Positions 51,233-60,598 are shown, counted from the stretch's first letter. The stretch: DNA of 64,000 bases from an uncultured Planctomycetaceae bacterium (GCA_946408825.1 CAMJTU010000001.1:124001-188000), one strand, 5' to 3'. Program-made: numbers and translations. The notes: a model not told the origin generated them from the sequence alone.

Positions 51233-53581
51233 TCAGTCTTGGTCGAGAAATTCTTTTCCCGATTCTAAGATTGTTCTGGCGCCGAAGAATCCGCCGACCG
51301 TCGCTCTTTCGACAGCCTCGAGGCGAACGTGAACGGAATCTTTCTTATCCGGATTGGCGATTGGATAAACCTGATAGAAAAACTGATTCGGACGGTTCAT
51401 ATCAAGTTTTTCTTCGCCGACTTTAACGCCGTCGACAAGAACGGAGAAGCGACGGTCTCCCGTCTCGCCGCCCCAATAGAGGATAGCGAGGAGCGTCGTT
51501 TGGTTCGGGTCCGTCTTCATGTCGAATTCCATAGAGCCGCCGCCTCTGGCGTCGCGCCATTTCTTACCGAACGCCGTTCCCGCGTTGGAACCTTGCCCTT
51601 GGAAGTTATGGTCGCGTTCCGGTTGCATTTCGCCCGGCTGGAAGAAGTCGACGGTGGTTTCGGCAAGCTTAAACTGCCGTTCGCGTCTTTGGGCGTATTC
51701 CTCTTTCTGGCGCGTCCATGCGTCGGGCGTGAAGAAGTTGAAATACGCGCAATATCGTTGTTTCGCGGCGTAGAAGGGAACGAGCGGAGTTTGCCCCACG
51801 GAGGTTCGAAGCGAAACGGCCCCTCCTTCGTCGACGGTAACGAGTTCTTCCGGCGCGCGATTCTCCGCGACGACGACCGGAAGAACGGCAATTCCTTCGC
51901 CGCCTTCTTCAGCGGCGGCTACGACGCGATCCTTCGGGGCGCCGACGACGCCCGCGTAAAGATACGGACCCCAGAAGAACGCCGCGACGTCGGGATTGTC
52001 CGGAGTCGGTTCAATTTTCCACTGCGGAACGAACGGAAGAGGTTTTTCAACCGCGCCCGCGTTCCATTTCTCGCCGACGACCCAGTAAAATTCCTGATCG
52101 CCTCCGCCCACGCAGTTGTTTGGACGGCGAATTTTGACGACGAACTCGGCGTCCTTTTTCGTTTCGACTTTGACGGCGTCGTTGGAGATCGTGATTGTCG
52201 CGTCTTTTTCGTCCCACGTCAACTTAGACGGAATCAAGAGATTGACGTAAAGAACGTCCTTGTCGCCCTCTTTGCCTCGGTAGAAAATTTCCCCGTTGTA
52301 CTGCGCGTGGTTCTCCATTCCCGTGCCGTGACAGCACGTCCACGTGTTCTCTCGGTCTGACCACGTTTTAAACGCGCCCTGTTGCAACGGGACGAAGTAG
52401 CAATAGAGTGAGTTCGGCGCGCCGGGGTCGGCGTTGATCGACGCGAGGATGTGGTTGTATAGCGCGCGTTCAAAAAAGCTCAGATAACTCGGGTCGCCTG
52501 TTTGTTCGTAGAGCGATTTCGTGAGTTTGAGCATGTTGTACGTATTGCACGTTTCGCAAGTTGAATTCGTGAGACGAACGCTGAGAACGTCGGGACGACC
52601 AAAATGCTCGCCGGAGGAATGTCCGCCGATCGCGTACGAATGATGATGAACGACGCGATCCCAGAAGAAGTCGGCGAGTTTAAACGCGGCGACGCCGTTC
52701 GCGTCGTCGGCGACTTCATGACGGTGCGCGAGGCCGATAATCTTCGGAATTTGCGTGTTCGCGTGACGCCCTTCAAGCTCGTCGCGTCCTTCGTTGAGCG
52801 GTTTGAGAACGGCGAAATCGTAGAAACGATCCCCCTGACGCAGATATTTCTCGTCGCCCGTAAACGCGTAAAGCGTGTAATATGCGTCGTTTGTTCCGCC
52901 GTATTCGCAACGGAGCATCGTCTGGAACTGCTCAAGCGTGAGGTCTTTCGTGACGTCGATTCCCCAGTCGCCGAGACGTTTGGCGACTGTCAGCGCGAGT
53001 TCGTCGTCGCAGTAGCGGTAGGCGTCGAGAAGTCCCGCAAATATCTTGTGCAACGTATACCATGGCACCCAGAGGCCGTTGAGGTCGAATCCTTGCGACC
53101 GGACGTCGCCGCGACGAATCTCGTCGAAAACGGTCGCGTAACGCTCGTCTCCCGCAAACATGCCGACGCCCGAATGTCGTTGACATTCGTCGAGTTCCTT
53201 CACGATATAGATCGCGCGCTCTTTAAAGCGTTCGTCGCCCGTCGCGTCGTAGGTTTTCGAAACCGCCGAGAGATAGTGACCGAGGGAATGACCCGCGATC
53301 GATTGACCTTCCCAACCTTCGTAACGCTTTGCCTTCGGTTCTAGTCCCGCGTTCTGTCGAATCCGTGCGAGAAGCCTGTCGGGCTCGACAGAAAGGAGAT
53401 ATTCTGAGTTTTTATTCTGCGCGTCGAGGAAAGGCGAGGGGAGCAGTTCGACGTCCGAGCCGGGAAAAGCTTCGACTTTCACGCGAGATGGAAGCGCCTG
53501 ACGCGCCGCAAAGACCGTGTCGTTCTGCGCGGCGACAAGCATGACGGCGACGAGCGCTATGGCGTTGACGATTTTTCTCAT
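51233..53581 (-). CDS. Secreted beta-L-arabinofuranosidase-like enzyme, GH127
   Basis: This exported enzyme of the DUF1680/GH127 family is 782 aa. The ATG at 53581 has GAGG 6 bases upstream and gives a proper signal peptide (MRKIVNAIALVAVML... to VFAAR); the frame is open to 53635. The zinc and catalytic residues of GH127 are in place: Glu in SSGEHFG, Cys in TCETCNTYNMLKL and the Cys pair in WTCCHGTGMENHAQY. GHSLGHYLSA near residue 95 is another family block. The C-terminus (about 620-782) is an added beta domain. It lies 50 bp after GH43 and 75 bp before GH51. The enzyme would cleave beta-L-arabinofuranosides, as on hydroxyproline-rich plant glycoproteins, or related sugars. Confidence 0.93.
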   Translation of the reverse strand: MRKIVNAIALVAVMLVAAQNDTVFAARQALPSRVKVEAFPGSDVELLPSPFLDAQNKNSEYLLSVEPDRLLARIRQNAGLEPKAKRYEGWEGQSIAGHSLGHYLSAVSKTYDATGDERFKERAIYIVKELDECQRHSGVGMFAGDERYATVFDEIRRGDVRSQGFDLNGLWVPWYTLHKIFAGLLDAYRYCDDELALTVAKRLGDWGIDVTKDLTLEQFQTMLRCEYGGTNDAYYTLYAFTGDEKYLRQGDRFYDFAVLKPLNEGRDELEGRHANTQIPKIIGLAHRHEVADDANGVAAFKLADFFWDRVVHHHSYAIGGHSSGEHFGRPDVLSVRLTNSTCETCNTYNMLKLTKSLYEQTGDPSYLSFFERALYNHILASINADPGAPNSLYCYFVPLQQGAFKTWSDRENTWTCCHGTGMENHAQYNGEIFYRGKEGDKDVLYVNLLIPSKLTWDEKDATITISNDAVKVETKKDAEFVVKIRRPNNCVGGGDQEFYWVVGEKWNAGAVEKPLPFVPQWKIEPTPDNPDVAAFFWGPYLYAGVVGAPKDRVVAAAEEGGEGIAVLPVVVAENRAPEELVTVDEGGAVSLRTSVGQTPLVPFYAAKQRYCAYFNFFTPDAWTRQKEEYAQRRERQFKLAETTVDFFQPGEMQPERDHNFQGQGSNAGTAFGKKWRDARGGGSMEFDMKTDPNQTTLLAILYWGGETGDRRFSVLVDGVKVGEEKLDMNRPNQFFYQVYPIANPDKKDSVHVRLEAVERATVGGFFGARTILESGKEFLDQD

Positions 53582-53631
53582 GACAAACCTCGATAGGGTG
53601 AAATTGGCAATTATCGGAGCGTCGTCGGGCG

Positions 53632-55212
53632 TCAATCTCCGACGTGGAAGAAGTCAAAATCGGCGATTCCTCCGGCTTCTTTCGAGGCGTTGCAGAACAG
53701 GGCGAATCGATAGCCGATGAACTGCGGAATCGTGTAGATCATGTGGAGTTTTTCGCCGATCGTTTCCCAGTTTTCGCCGTCGCGAGACCATGAAAACTCA
53801 GCGAGATCGCGGAAATTGCGGAAATCGCACTTTGCCCGGAACTGAATCGATTCCGGCTCGCCTTCGAGAGGAATCAGCGCGTTTTCGACGGTCGCGCCCG
53901 TCTTATCGTCAGGCTGAGCTTGCACGACGTAAAGTTTGCCGTCGCGCCGCGTGACGCCGACGTAGCCGAAACGACGCTGTAAAAGCATGAGACCGGCGAC
54001 GTCGCCCTCTTTAAGTCCGCGAGGATCGAGCGCCGTCGTTCCGCAGCATGTTGGGCCGTACGTGCGCTGCGTGAGCATGTTGCGCGTTTGCATGAGCTGG
54101 GAATCGACGCGTCCCGTCTCGATTCTGAACCATCCTTCCCGCGCTTTGAGCGACCAATGATCGCCGTCGGGATTGTGATTCCACTGCCACGGGCCCATTG
54201 TGAGAACGTCGACAAGCGCGTCGGGGTTGGAAAATTCGTCGTCGCCGATGAAATTGCCGAAACGTTTAGCGTTCGGCTCGTGTTTGATCGGCAGAACGTC
54301 GGGGAATTTTCCGTCGTCCGAAAGGATCGGCCAGTCGTCGACCCAGTCGACTTTCGCAAGATATGGAGCGCGCCCCATCGAGCCGGAGTCGCGGAAGAGA
54401 CACGCAAACCATTGCCCCTCGGTTCCTTCAAAGATCGTGCCTTGGGCGATTCCTCGATCCTGCGCGAAGACGCGGCCTTCAAAGGGCCCGTCGAGCGAGT
54501 CGGCGCGGTGTACGATTTCCGTTCGCATGCCGCCCCGAGGCCATGTGATATTGAAAACGTAGTATTTTCCGTTTCTTTTGAGAACCTGCGAGCCCTCGGC
54601 GCCGAGCCCGACGTTCGGACCCGCGGGGGCCGACGCGTTGCGAATCAGGATACGATTGGCGCCTCCGGGCTTGAGTCCGGACAGGTCGTCTTTGAGTTCG
54701 GCAATTCTCAAATCGCCGTTTCCGTAAATCAGATAAACGCGCCCGTCGTCGTCAAAAAAGAGGGAACAGTCGTGAAGCATCGGACGAAAAGACTTTTCGT
54801 CCCATTTTCCCGCGGGATCGCGCGTCGAAAAGATATGCGTTTTGCCCGTCGTCTGGGAGAACGTCGCGAGATAGAAAACGCCGTCGTGATATCGAAGGGA
54901 ACTCGCCCAACTTCCCGCGCCGTAAGCGTTTTTTCCGTCGCGAAGTTCAAGCGCGTCGTTTTTCTCTAAGACGTCGCAGGCGTAGCCGATCAGTTCCCAA
55001 TCGACGAGGTTTTTCGAACGCATGATCGGAACGTTCGGCGTCATGTGACACGTCGTCGAACTCATGTAGTAATCGTCGCCGACACGAAGGAGCGAGACGT
55101 CGGGAACGTCCGCGTTGATAATCGGATTCGTCGCGAATTCCTGCGCGGAAGCGGACGCGAAGGCGAGGAAAAACGTCGCCAACGCGGCGATTGTACGTGT
55201 AAACGTCGTCAT
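53632..55212 (-). CDS. Secreted glycoside hydrolase GH43 with C-terminal beta-sandwich
   Basis: This five-bladed beta-propeller arabinofuranosidase or xylosidase is 526 aa. A signal peptide runs to SASAQ (about residue 23). The general base Asp is in ADVPDVSLLRVGDDYYM, the pKa-setting Asp in LHDCSLFFDDDGRVYL, and the acid Glu in LGAEGSQVLK. From about 340 a C-terminal beta-sandwich begins (GPWQWNHNPDGDHWSL) of the kind found in GH43 subfamilies acting on arabinan and xylan. It is the first gene of the arabinan operon. Its start is preceded by GGAA held inside a small hairpin and by a larger inverted repeat (55216-55273), which suggests leader-level control. Confidence 0.92.
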   Translation of the reverse strand: MTTFTRTIAALATFFLAFASASAQEFATNPIINADVPDVSLLRVGDDYYMSSTTCHMTPNVPIMRSKNLVDWELIGYACDVLEKNDALELRDGKNAYGAGSWASSLRYHDGVFYLATFSQTTGKTHIFSTRDPAGKWDEKSFRPMLHDCSLFFDDDGRVYLIYGNGDLRIAELKDDLSGLKPGGANRILIRNASAPAGPNVGLGAEGSQVLKRNGKYYVFNITWPRGGMRTEIVHRADSLDGPFEGRVFAQDRGIAQGTIFEGTEGQWFACLFRDSGSMGRAPYLAKVDWVDDWPILSDDGKFPDVLPIKHEPNAKRFGNFIGDDEFSNPDALVDVLTMGPWQWNHNPDGDHWSLKAREGWFRIETGRVDSQLMQTRNMLTQRTYGPTCCGTTALDPRGLKEGDVAGLMLLQRRFGYVGVTRRDGKLYVVQAQPDDKTGATVENALIPLEGEPESIQFRAKCDFRNFRDLAEFSWSRDGENWETIGEKLHMIYTIPQFIGYRFALFCNASKEAGGIADFDFFHVGD

Positions 55213-55215
55213 AAT

Positions 55216-55273
55216 TTACGGTTCCGTAATAGTTGAGGGACGATCAAGACGGCACCGTCCCGATCGTCCCTCA
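55216..55273 (-). promoter_or_regulatory. Leader hairpins before the arabinan operon
   Basis: TGAGGGACGATC (55234-55245) and GATCGTCCCTCA (55262-55273) are perfect 12-bp arms, with GACGG/CCGTC nested inside. Next to the start, TTACGG (55216-55221) and CCGTAA (55224-55229) pair, enclosing the GGAA binding site of the GH43 gene in the minus-strand RNA. The large repeat could be an operator or an RNA element, and the small one could hide the ribosome binding site. Confidence 0.55.
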
Positions 55274-55356
55274 TTGTAACAGCCGCTAAGATCGTTCTCA
55301 ATGCATAATACCGCAAAGAAACGTCGTTTTTGCGAATTTTAAGGAAGAAGCCGACG

Positions 55357-56808
55357 TCATTCGTCTTCCTCATAAATCGCGTCTTCTTCGCGACGATTTT
55401 CTTCGTCCCGCTTGCGCGCGTCGTCTTCGATAATCCACGCCAGACGTCCTAAGAAACGCAGATACAGCGCGGGGATAAAGCTAAAGATCAGCGAAAGAAC
55501 AAGCGAAATGACAAACGCGCGCGAGAAAGAAATAACCGCGGGGGACTCGCCGTTTGACGTGACGATCGAGCAACGAATTGCAGCGAGCGAGATCGCCATC
55601 GTTCCGAAAAGGAACGCGAACGAGATTCCCGTAAAGATCAGCCAGCTCTTAGCGTTACGCTTGAGGCTGACAAGCGTTTCCTTCGTCAGGAGCGTGAAAC
55701 GCGCGTCCGCTTGCATGCACGAGAGGTAGAAGATCGGCGTCAGCAACGTCGCGCTGAGCGTCAGTCCGACGACGTGGTTGAATCCGAAGAATGAGAAGAA
55801 CGCCGCGCCGGGAATTCCCGCGAGCAGAATGAGCGTTGCGAGCCACAGGAAGTCCATGAGGCCGCCGACGAAACTGTATTCGGGCCAATCTTCGATCTCG
55901 TCGGCGCCGTTTGCCGTGTCAATAAAGACTTGGAAGGAGACGGGAACCGAAAAGACTCCCCAAAGGAAACAGAAGAGCAGAAAGATCAGTCGATCGTGCC
56001 ACAGACCGCGAAAGAACGCGGTAAGCATTTGAACGTCGTCGAGTTCCATCTGTTTGGCGACGTCGTTTGAGATAATTTTGGAGAAGAAGAGCGTCGCGCA
56101 TAGCAGCGGAATCACGGCGGCGCCGGCGACCATCAGCAGTCGCGCGGCGCAGCTCGGTTTCGCGAAAGGTTTGAGAATATCGTCCCAGAAGGGTCTTTCG
56201 GGGAGGGGCGTTCGTTCAATTTTCGGACGCTCTTGCGCTTCCTCTTCCATCATGGCGCGTTCGCGGCGCGCGCGCAACGTTTCGATGGAAATATCTTCCT
56301 CGGGGGACGGTTCAAAGGCGTCGTTCGTTTTTCCAAAGAATTTTTCCTTGAAAGATCTCTTTTTCTTCGCTTTTTTCGCATTCTTTAGCGCGACGACTTT
56401 CGGCGCGATTTCAGAGACGGGGGGCGCTTGAGGCGTCGGCTCGGGTTCGGCGAGACCGTAGACGTCGTCGTCCGACGCCGGCGCTTCGATCCGAGGGGCG
56501 TCGCCTCCGGAACCTTCTTGCGCGTCGTAGGAGGATTCGTATTCCGCAGGGGGCGTCGTTCCGTCGCTGATCGCGTAGGTATCCGTCGAATCGGACGGTT
56601 CGAAGACGAGTCCCGCCTCGCCTTCCTGCTGGAGTCTGAACCCGGCGTCGGACGCGTTTGACGCGCCGGGGTCGCGAGGTTGTTCGACGGGGGAGGGCGT
56701 CGAGGCGTCGTCGTCGATTGGCGTGAGGTCGTCGGTTACGGGGGTAAGATCGTCGTCGGCGGGCGTAAGACCGTCGTCGGCGACGGCGAGGGCGTCGTCA
56801 TTCTTCAT
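55357..56808 (-). CDS. Membrane protein with acidic repeat-rich N-terminal half
   Basis: I do not recognise a family in this 483-aa protein. Residues 1-40 carry a degenerate repeat of the DDLTP type. Residues 40-140 are acidic and Ser/Pro-rich. A basic patch AKKAKKKRSFKEKFFGK lies near 145-160. From about 210 to 460 there are about six membrane helices (for example LLMVAGAAVIPLLCATLFF and FLWLATLILLAGIPGAAFFSFF), then a short charged tail. The acidic tail, basic patch and membrane domain recall the shorter protein at 4553-5272. It is divergent from cysE and upstream of the arabinan operon, separated by 145 bp. Confidence 0.7.
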   Translation of the reverse strand: MKNDDALAVADDGLTPADDDLTPVTDDLTPIDDDASTPSPVEQPRDPGASNASDAGFRLQQEGEAGLVFEPSDSTDTYAISDGTTPPAEYESSYDAQEGSGGDAPRIEAPASDDDVYGLAEPEPTPQAPPVSEIAPKVVALKNAKKAKKKRSFKEKFFGKTNDAFEPSPEEDISIETLRARRERAMMEEEAQERPKIERTPLPERPFWDDILKPFAKPSCAARLLMVAGAAVIPLLCATLFFSKIISNDVAKQMELDDVQMLTAFFRGLWHDRLIFLLFCFLWGVFSVPVSFQVFIDTANGADEIEDWPEYSFVGGLMDFLWLATLILLAGIPGAAFFSFFGFNHVVGLTLSATLLTPIFYLSCMQADARFTLLTKETLVSLKRNAKSWLIFTGISFAFLFGTMAISLAAIRCSIVTSNGESPAVISFSRAFVISLVLSLIFSFIPALYLRFLGRLAWIIEDDARKRDEENRREEDAIYEEDE

Positions 56809-57040
56809 GATGATATGCTTTCAGGGCGCTCGATGAGCTTTGAGGATAAGGAACCGCGAGCGGCGTTAGAGGGCGCCTTCTTCGACGCCGATCGTCAAGG
56901 CGGGACGGCGGTTATGCCGACGCCTTGACAAATTCGTCGCGGTTGAAATAATGGCGGCGTTCCGTTTTGGGACGCTCGTTTATGTTGTGGACGCGGTCTT
57001 GTCGCTTTCGGCAGGACGCTTATTTGTGGGGGAACGTTTC

Positions 57041-57979
57041 ATGAATGAATTGCAAATGGTCGGCGGCGCGTCCGACGTTCGTTCGCGGCTGCCGAAGACG
57101 ACGTGCGAGATCGTCGAATCCTATGGCGCGACGAGCTCGACGAGTCGCCTCGATCGCTGCGTTCTGCCGAACAAGGAGGCGATCGCCGCCGTCTTGAACT
57201 CCGTGAACGAGATTCTTTTTCCGGGCTATCGCCGTCGGGATCGTCTGAACCCGGCGAACGTGGAATATTACGTTGGGAATCTCGTCGACGAGATTTTTGA
57301 AACGCTTTCCGAGCAAGTCGCGCGCGCGCTTTGCGAGAATTCGACGACTTGCGACCCGATGCGGCGCGCGAAGCTCGTCGAACAGGGCGAGGAGATCGCT
57401 TACGAATTCCTCAAACGCATCCCGGAGCTACGGTTCCGGCTCACGATGGACGCCGAAGCCGCGATTAAAGGCGACCCCGCGTGCAAATCGACCGACGAAG
57501 TCGTCCTATGCTATCCCGGCTTCGACGCGATCACGGTCCACCGCGTCGCGCGGATTCTTTGGGAACTCGGCGTTCCCCTCATTCCGAGGATGATGACGGA
57601 AATCGCCCATTCCCGCACCGGCGTCGACATCCACCCCGGCGCGAAGATCGGCGACCATTTCTTCATCGACCACGGCACGGGCGTCGTGATCGGCGAGACG
57701 TGCGAAATCGGGGATTGGGTCAAGTTGTATCAGGGCGTGACGCTCGGGGCGTTGAGCTTCCAGCGCGACGTCAACGGCGAGTTGGTGCGCAACACGAAAC
57801 GTCATCCGACGCTTGAGGATAACGTCGTCGTCTACGCGAACGCGACGATTTTGGGAGGCCAGACCGTGATCGGGCAGGGCTCCACGATCGGGTCGAGCGT
57901 CTGGATTACCGAGTCGGTCGCGCCGAACTCGACCGTGCTCATCGAAAGTCCGAAGCTCGTGACGCGAATTCGCAGTTGA
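57041..57979 (+). CDS. cysE: Serine O-acetyltransferase
   Basis: This enzyme makes O-acetylserine for cysteine synthesis. It is 312 aa from ATG 57041, preceded by the purine-rich GTGGGGGAACG; the frame is open to 56951. The N-terminal helical part (to about 165) is of the longer EpsC-type found in planctomycetes and other phyla. The left-handed beta helix is clear: TGVDIHPGAKIGDHFFIDHGTGVVIGETCEIGDWVKLYQGVTLGA, with the catalytic His and Asp in IDHGTG. It ends in hexapeptides (ATILGGQTVIGQGSTIGSSVWI). A terminator follows. cysK is not in the window. Confidence 0.92.
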   Translation: MNELQMVGGASDVRSRLPKTTCEIVESYGATSSTSRLDRCVLPNKEAIAAVLNSVNEILFPGYRRRDRLNPANVEYYVGNLVDEIFETLSEQVARALCENSTTCDPMRRAKLVEQGEEIAYEFLKRIPELRFRLTMDAEAAIKGDPACKSTDEVVLCYPGFDAITVHRVARILWELGVPLIPRMMTEIAHSRTGVDIHPGAKIGDHFFIDHGTGVVIGETCEIGDWVKLYQGVTLGALSFQRDVNGELVRNTKRHPTLEDNVVVYANATILGGQTVIGQGSTIGSSVWITESVAPNSTVLIESPKLVTRIRS

Positions 57980-58000
57980 CGCTCCGTTGCGTTTAAAACG

Positions 58001-58045
58001 AAGGAAACGCCCGACGATCTTTGCGACCGTCGGGCGTTCCTTATT
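58001..58045 (+). terminator. Intrinsic terminator of cysE
   Basis: AAGGAAACGCCCGACG (58001-58016) pairs, with one bulged base, with CGTCGGGCGTTCCTT (58028-58042), followed by ATTT. It lies 22 bp past the cysE stop and may also serve the convergent coiled-coil gene. Confidence 0.75.
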
Positions 58046-58086
58046 TCAGAACGCACGCGATTATTCTGAGACTCCGTGAGTTTTCG

Positions 58087-59535
58087 TCAATAACCCGCGT
58101 TGTTGTAATCAACCGGCGTGAATTCAAGACCGTCGTCGGGGAGGGATCGATTGGGCGTAGAGGCGTTCCGCGTCTGAGCGAAACTCGCCAAGATATCGTC
58201 GACGGCGGAATTGGCGCGGGCGGAAGGCGCCGCGCCGTCGTCGGCAGGGGCTTCGTCGATCTTCGGTTCTTCCGGAACGGCTGGAGTCGTGGCGGGGATT
58301 TGAACGTCTGGAGTCTGAGGCTGCGTCACGTAGCCGGAGACCTGCTGACGCGTCAAGAGTTTGAGCTGCGTCTCTACGTCGGCGAGCGTCTGACCGAGCG
58401 CGTCGACGCGTCCTTTAAGCTCGTTAATCGAGTTGTTGATCCCTTCGATATCCTTAGGCGAAACCGTATGGAACGGGTTGTTCGCCTCGTCGCTCAGACC
58501 GGCGCTTCCCGCCCAACTTCCGGCGACAAGCGTCGTTTCCGTAAAGCCGGGATTCGACATACGGGGAATCTCGTTGACGACGTGCCCCGCGAGCTGGAGC
58601 AATCCCGCCTCGCGAAGCAACTGCGCCGCCTGTTGCGCCTTCTGCATGCGATCTAAAACGTCGTTTGAATCTTGGCCGGCGATCGGCAGAGTCGAATTCG
58701 GCGCGACGGGCGAGGCGAGATTGGGCGCGATCGGCGCAAGAGGTTGCGCGGGCGCGCCGACGAGACGAGCGTCGATTTCTTTAAGTTGCGTCAAGAGAGT
58801 TTCTTGCTCTTGCCTAAGGTTTTCGGCGAGCGCTTCGTCGCCAGGTTGCAACGCGCGAAGCGTCTGCTGAATCTGACGATACTGTTGGGTCAATCCGTCC
58901 TTCTGCTCGCGTAGCATCGCCGCTTCGCCCGGCGTAAGCGCGGCGCCGGTTCCGACGCGGCTGGCGAGATCGCCGTTAAGCCCCGACGCGTTGAGGACGT
59001 CCTGACGCGCCGCGCCTGGGAACTGGTCGTTGAGACCTCCTACGCCTGCAAGCATGGGATCGCCGCTAGGAATCGCCGTTCCCAGCGGCGCCGCGTTGGG
59101 TTGATCGGTCTTCGGCGTCTGAGCGAACTGCGCGTCGCGCGCTTGACGATACGCGGCAAAATTCCCGACGGTCGCTTCGATTCGCTGAAGCTCCGATTGG
59201 AGACGGGTCATTTCCGTAATGGCCTGCTGTTGCTTGAGCTGTTCTTCCGCCGAGGTTGGAGTCTGCTGAAGCGTCGTTTGCAGTTGCTTGATTCTGTCGC
59301 GAATCGCGGCGGAATAGTCGTTTGGACTCGGCGATATCGGAGCGAAATTCGTCGGGGCGGTCTGACTGGCTCCCGTCGGGGCTCCCGTTAGCGCCGCCGT
59401 CGCGCCGACGTCTGGCGTCGGCGTTTGTCCGACGACGGGTTGAACCGCAAACCAAAGAGCGACGGCCAGCGCGACAGTCGCGAAGCCCGCCGAAGTAAGA
59501 CAGATATTTTTAACGATTCTTCTATTTTGCGTCAT
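58087..59535 (-). CDS. Exported or membrane-anchored coiled-coil protein
   Basis: This 482-aa protein starts at ATG 59535 (GGGAG upstream), with an N-terminal hydrophobic segment (FATVALAVALWFAVQPVVG, about residues 18-36) acting as signal or anchor. The rest is Gln-, Ala- and Pro-rich with two coiled-coil tracts: RDRIKQLQTTLQQTP to SELQRIEATV (about 80-130) and LREQKDGLTQQYRQIQQTLRAL to LTQLKEIDARL (about 210-265). A third short one lies near 385-410. No catalytic domain is seen. It looks like a periplasmic scaffold or spacer protein. It is a single gene. Confidence 0.7.
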   Translation of the reverse strand: MTQNRRIVKNICLTSAGFATVALAVALWFAVQPVVGQTPTPDVGATAALTGAPTGASQTAPTNFAPISPSPNDYSAAIRDRIKQLQTTLQQTPTSAEEQLKQQQAITEMTRLQSELQRIEATVGNFAAYRQARDAQFAQTPKTDQPNAAPLGTAIPSGDPMLAGVGGLNDQFPGAARQDVLNASGLNGDLASRVGTGAALTPGEAAMLREQKDGLTQQYRQIQQTLRALQPGDEALAENLRQEQETLLTQLKEIDARLVGAPAQPLAPIAPNLASPVAPNSTLPIAGQDSNDVLDRMQKAQQAAQLLREAGLLQLAGHVVNEIPRMSNPGFTETTLVAGSWAGSAGLSDEANNPFHTVSPKDIEGINNSINELKGRVDALGQTLADVETQLKLLTRQQVSGYVTQPQTPDVQIPATTPAVPEEPKIDEAPADDGAAPSARANSAVDDILASFAQTRNASTPNRSLPDDGLEFTPVDYNNAGY

Positions 59536-59971
59536 AAGTTTTCTCCCATGTTGCGGCGACGCCAAAGGCGACTCGGCGACTACGTAAACGGTCGACGAAT
59601 CCGCGGAAGCATAGCGTCCCCTAATCTATTAATTCATTTCTAGCCTTCCCCGAGATAAGCGAAAGCAGCCTCCTCTTGTGGAAATTTCGCTCGAAACGGA
59701 CGTTTGGAACGTTTAGCGGAATTGTTCGCGAATAACAAACGATAAAATCTGTATAATCGTTATTATCTGTTTTGAGGCGTCCAATGAAAGAGCAAGACGC
59801 CGATTCGAAGAAAAATCGCTAAAACGTTCGAGTTCCAAGGGGAGAAACCAAGGCGTCCTTTTAGTCTGTCTGTGACGAAAGGAACGCGACGCCGCGAAGG
59901 AATCCTTTTCATCGCCGGGGAAAATCTAGCGACAGACGCCGCAACGGGAGCCGCCGTTTCAAGTTGAGAAA
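59536..59971. other. 436-bp intergenic region with a possible 12-codon ORF
   Basis: No established gene was found. A TATAAT at 59752-59757 precedes GAGG (59774-59777) and an ATG at 59784 that opens only twelve codons before TAA (59820-59822). This could be a leader peptide or chance. The left part is the promoter region of the coiled-coil gene. Confidence 0.35.
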
Positions 59972-60364
59972 TCAGAAATAACCAGACAAAATGGCAAAAT
60001 CGATGAAGACCAAAATCCAAGAAACGATATTTAGACCAAAAAGGATTTTCATCTTCTTTGTCGATAAGTATTTTCTTTTAGAAAAGTAAACGTACGCCAA
60101 TAACACAGGGGAGATATTGATAGCGGAAAAGACGCTTATTCCCGTCAGAAAAGAAAGATCATTGACGTTAAAAGATTGAAGGTGAAAAAAGTAAAAAAGG
60201 TCAATCCAACACAACAGCAGTCCAATGACGTTTAACGTCATTACAAGCTTGATTACGGGCCCGATTGCAAGCTTGACTCCCCTTTTTATCGGTTCCAGAT
60301 TGAGATATTTATCTTTATCTTCCAAGAAATTATCGAGGTCGATATCCTTGTCGTTTTCGTTCAT
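59972..60364 (-). CDS. Small four-helix membrane protein, low GC
   Basis: This 130-aa membrane protein is of unknown function. The ATG at 60364 has GAGGAG 8 bases upstream; a GTG directly before it is less likely. An acidic N-terminal tail of about 25 residues is followed by four hydrophobic segments (VIKLVMTLNVIGLLLCWIDLF, then ISVFSAINISPVLLAYVYF, and ILFGLNIVSWILVFIDFAIL). Ile, Asn, Lys and Phe codons with A or T in third position dominate, unlike every other gene here, so it was probably acquired from a low-GC organism. No mobile-element ends were seen around it. Confidence 0.72.
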   Translation of the reverse strand: MNENDKDIDLDNFLEDKDKYLNLEPIKRGVKLAIGPVIKLVMTLNVIGLLLCWIDLFYFFHLQSFNVNDLSFLTGISVFSAINISPVLLAYVYFSKRKYLSTKKMKILFGLNIVSWILVFIDFAILSGYF

Positions 60365-60517
60365 CACAGTTCTCCTCGCATATAATCAACGCCGTGAAAA
60401 GAATCGATTTTATAGGGACATAACATAAAAACTGCGAAAGCGTCGATAATCATTATATTGCCGTCATTATATTGCCGTCTATATTTTGAGAAAACGACTA
60501 TTCAAGGGAAATTTCAC

Positions 60518-60549
60518 AAAAAAAGCCGCTCGAAACTCGAGCGGCTTTT
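60518..60549 (-). terminator. Intrinsic terminator of pheT
   Basis: AAAAGCCGCTCGA (60521-60533) and TCGAGCGGCTTTT (60537-60549) form a perfect 13-bp stem; on the minus strand it is followed by a T run (60524-60518). Confidence 0.92.
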
Positions 60550-60598
60550 AACGGGGGTTGGGGGCGACTTCTAGGGCGACGACTTGCGGGGGCGGGGG

